Source: Chitinophagaceae bacterium (GTDB taxonomy: Bacteria; Bacteroidota; Bacteroidia; Chitinophagales; Chitinophagaceae). Taken from it: a stretch of DNA of 6,603 bases. This document shows, piece by piece, positions 6,405-6,603 of the stretch (position 1 is the stretch's first letter; every line of letters starts with the position of its first letter). The notes beneath the pieces were generated by a model that searched no databases, had not been told where the DNA came from, and saw only the letters and a list, made by a program, of their open reading frames with translations. The position numbers were made by a program, and so were the translations under genes. The stretch lies in assembly GCA_023251285.1 (NCBI GenBank), contig JAHEZB010000123.1, positions 1-6,603 on the forward strand, in the 5' to 3' direction.

Positions 6405-6603
6405 ATGGAGCTTGTTTTCCCGGATTTTAGCAATCCTGGTATTTGGGTGAGCCTGTTGACGCTTACTTTTCTCGAAATCGTACTCGGTATCGACAATGTC
6501 ATTTTTATTTCCATTGTAGCGGATAAACTTCCTAAAGAGCGGCAACGCAGTTCACGCAATACAGGCCTGGTGCTTGCGATGCTTTTTCGTATTGGTTTAT
6601 TGC
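6405..6603 (+). CDS. TerC family integral membrane protein (5' part, cut by window end)
   Basis: The first 66 codons of a longer gene are present. The translation begins [18 protein letters not shown] and then shows [20 protein letters not shown] (23-42), the hallmark first helix of the TerC family, with the conserved E24 and the acidic/amide D30-N31 pair thought to take part in metal-ion handling. [16 protein letters not shown] (51-66) starts the second helix. TerC homologues are membrane proteins linked to tellurite resistance and, in several bacteria, to manganese export. The short N-terminus before helix 1 is normal for the family, so the ATG at 6405 is well supported. It has no Shine-Dalgarno sequence. 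The rest of the gene, about three quarters, lies outside. It follows the DedA gene by 38 bases and may share its transcript. Confidence 0.93.
   Translation, partial: MELVFPDFSNPGIWVSLLTLTFLEIVLGIDNVIFISIVADKLPKERQRSSRNTGLVLAMLFRIGLL

Noticed and set aside
6363..6545. Minus-strand open frame of 60 codons
   Set aside because: It is opposite the TerC start region, where the + strand encodes the diagnostic TerC helix.

Overview
The window looks like ordinary chromosome from a Bacteroidota bacterium, probably near Chitinophagaceae/Sphingobacteriia. The base composition is moderately AT-rich. Start codons follow A/T-rich leaders with almost no Shine-Dalgarno sequence, and one signal peptide ends in the Asn-Ala-Gln pattern common in this phylum. 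The family mix (secreted class C-type serine hydrolase, DUF2200, DUF4407-like membrane protein, DinB-fold protein, VOC protein, DedA, TerC) also fits. The phylum call is an inference from these traits, not from a marker gene.

All convincing genes are on the + strand. From left to right: a possible 3' tail of an upstream gene (2-52); a secreted serine hydrolase of the beta-lactamase/esterase family (176-1450); a bulged hairpin (1471-1506); a DUF2200 protein (1530-1880); a gene-free leader of about 250 bases; a tightly spaced pair made of an unrecognised soluble protein (2129-2695) and a four-helix, coiled-coil DUF4407-like membrane protein (2706-3707); a DinB-like putative metalloprotein (3817-4266); about 240 bases without a gene; a membrane-anchored or exported VOC-fold protein (4511-5035); a perfect 20-bp hairpin (5058-5100); an orphan small secreted protein (5224-5604); a DedA-family membrane protein (5710-6366); and the first 66 codons of a TerC-family membrane protein, cut by the window edge (6405-6603). 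No gene-free stretch exceeds 300 bases.

Most neighbours are probably separate transcription units, with gaps of 80-250 bases. Two pairs are close enough to be co-transcribed: 2129-2695 with 2706-3707 (10 bases apart) and dedA-like with terC-like (38 bases apart). No IS element, phage gene, CRISPR array, tRNA or rRNA was seen. I found no clear new multi-gene system. The best candidate for something undescribed is the unknown-protein/DUF4407 pair, followed by the 20-bp hairpin, which may belong to a dispersed repeat family.
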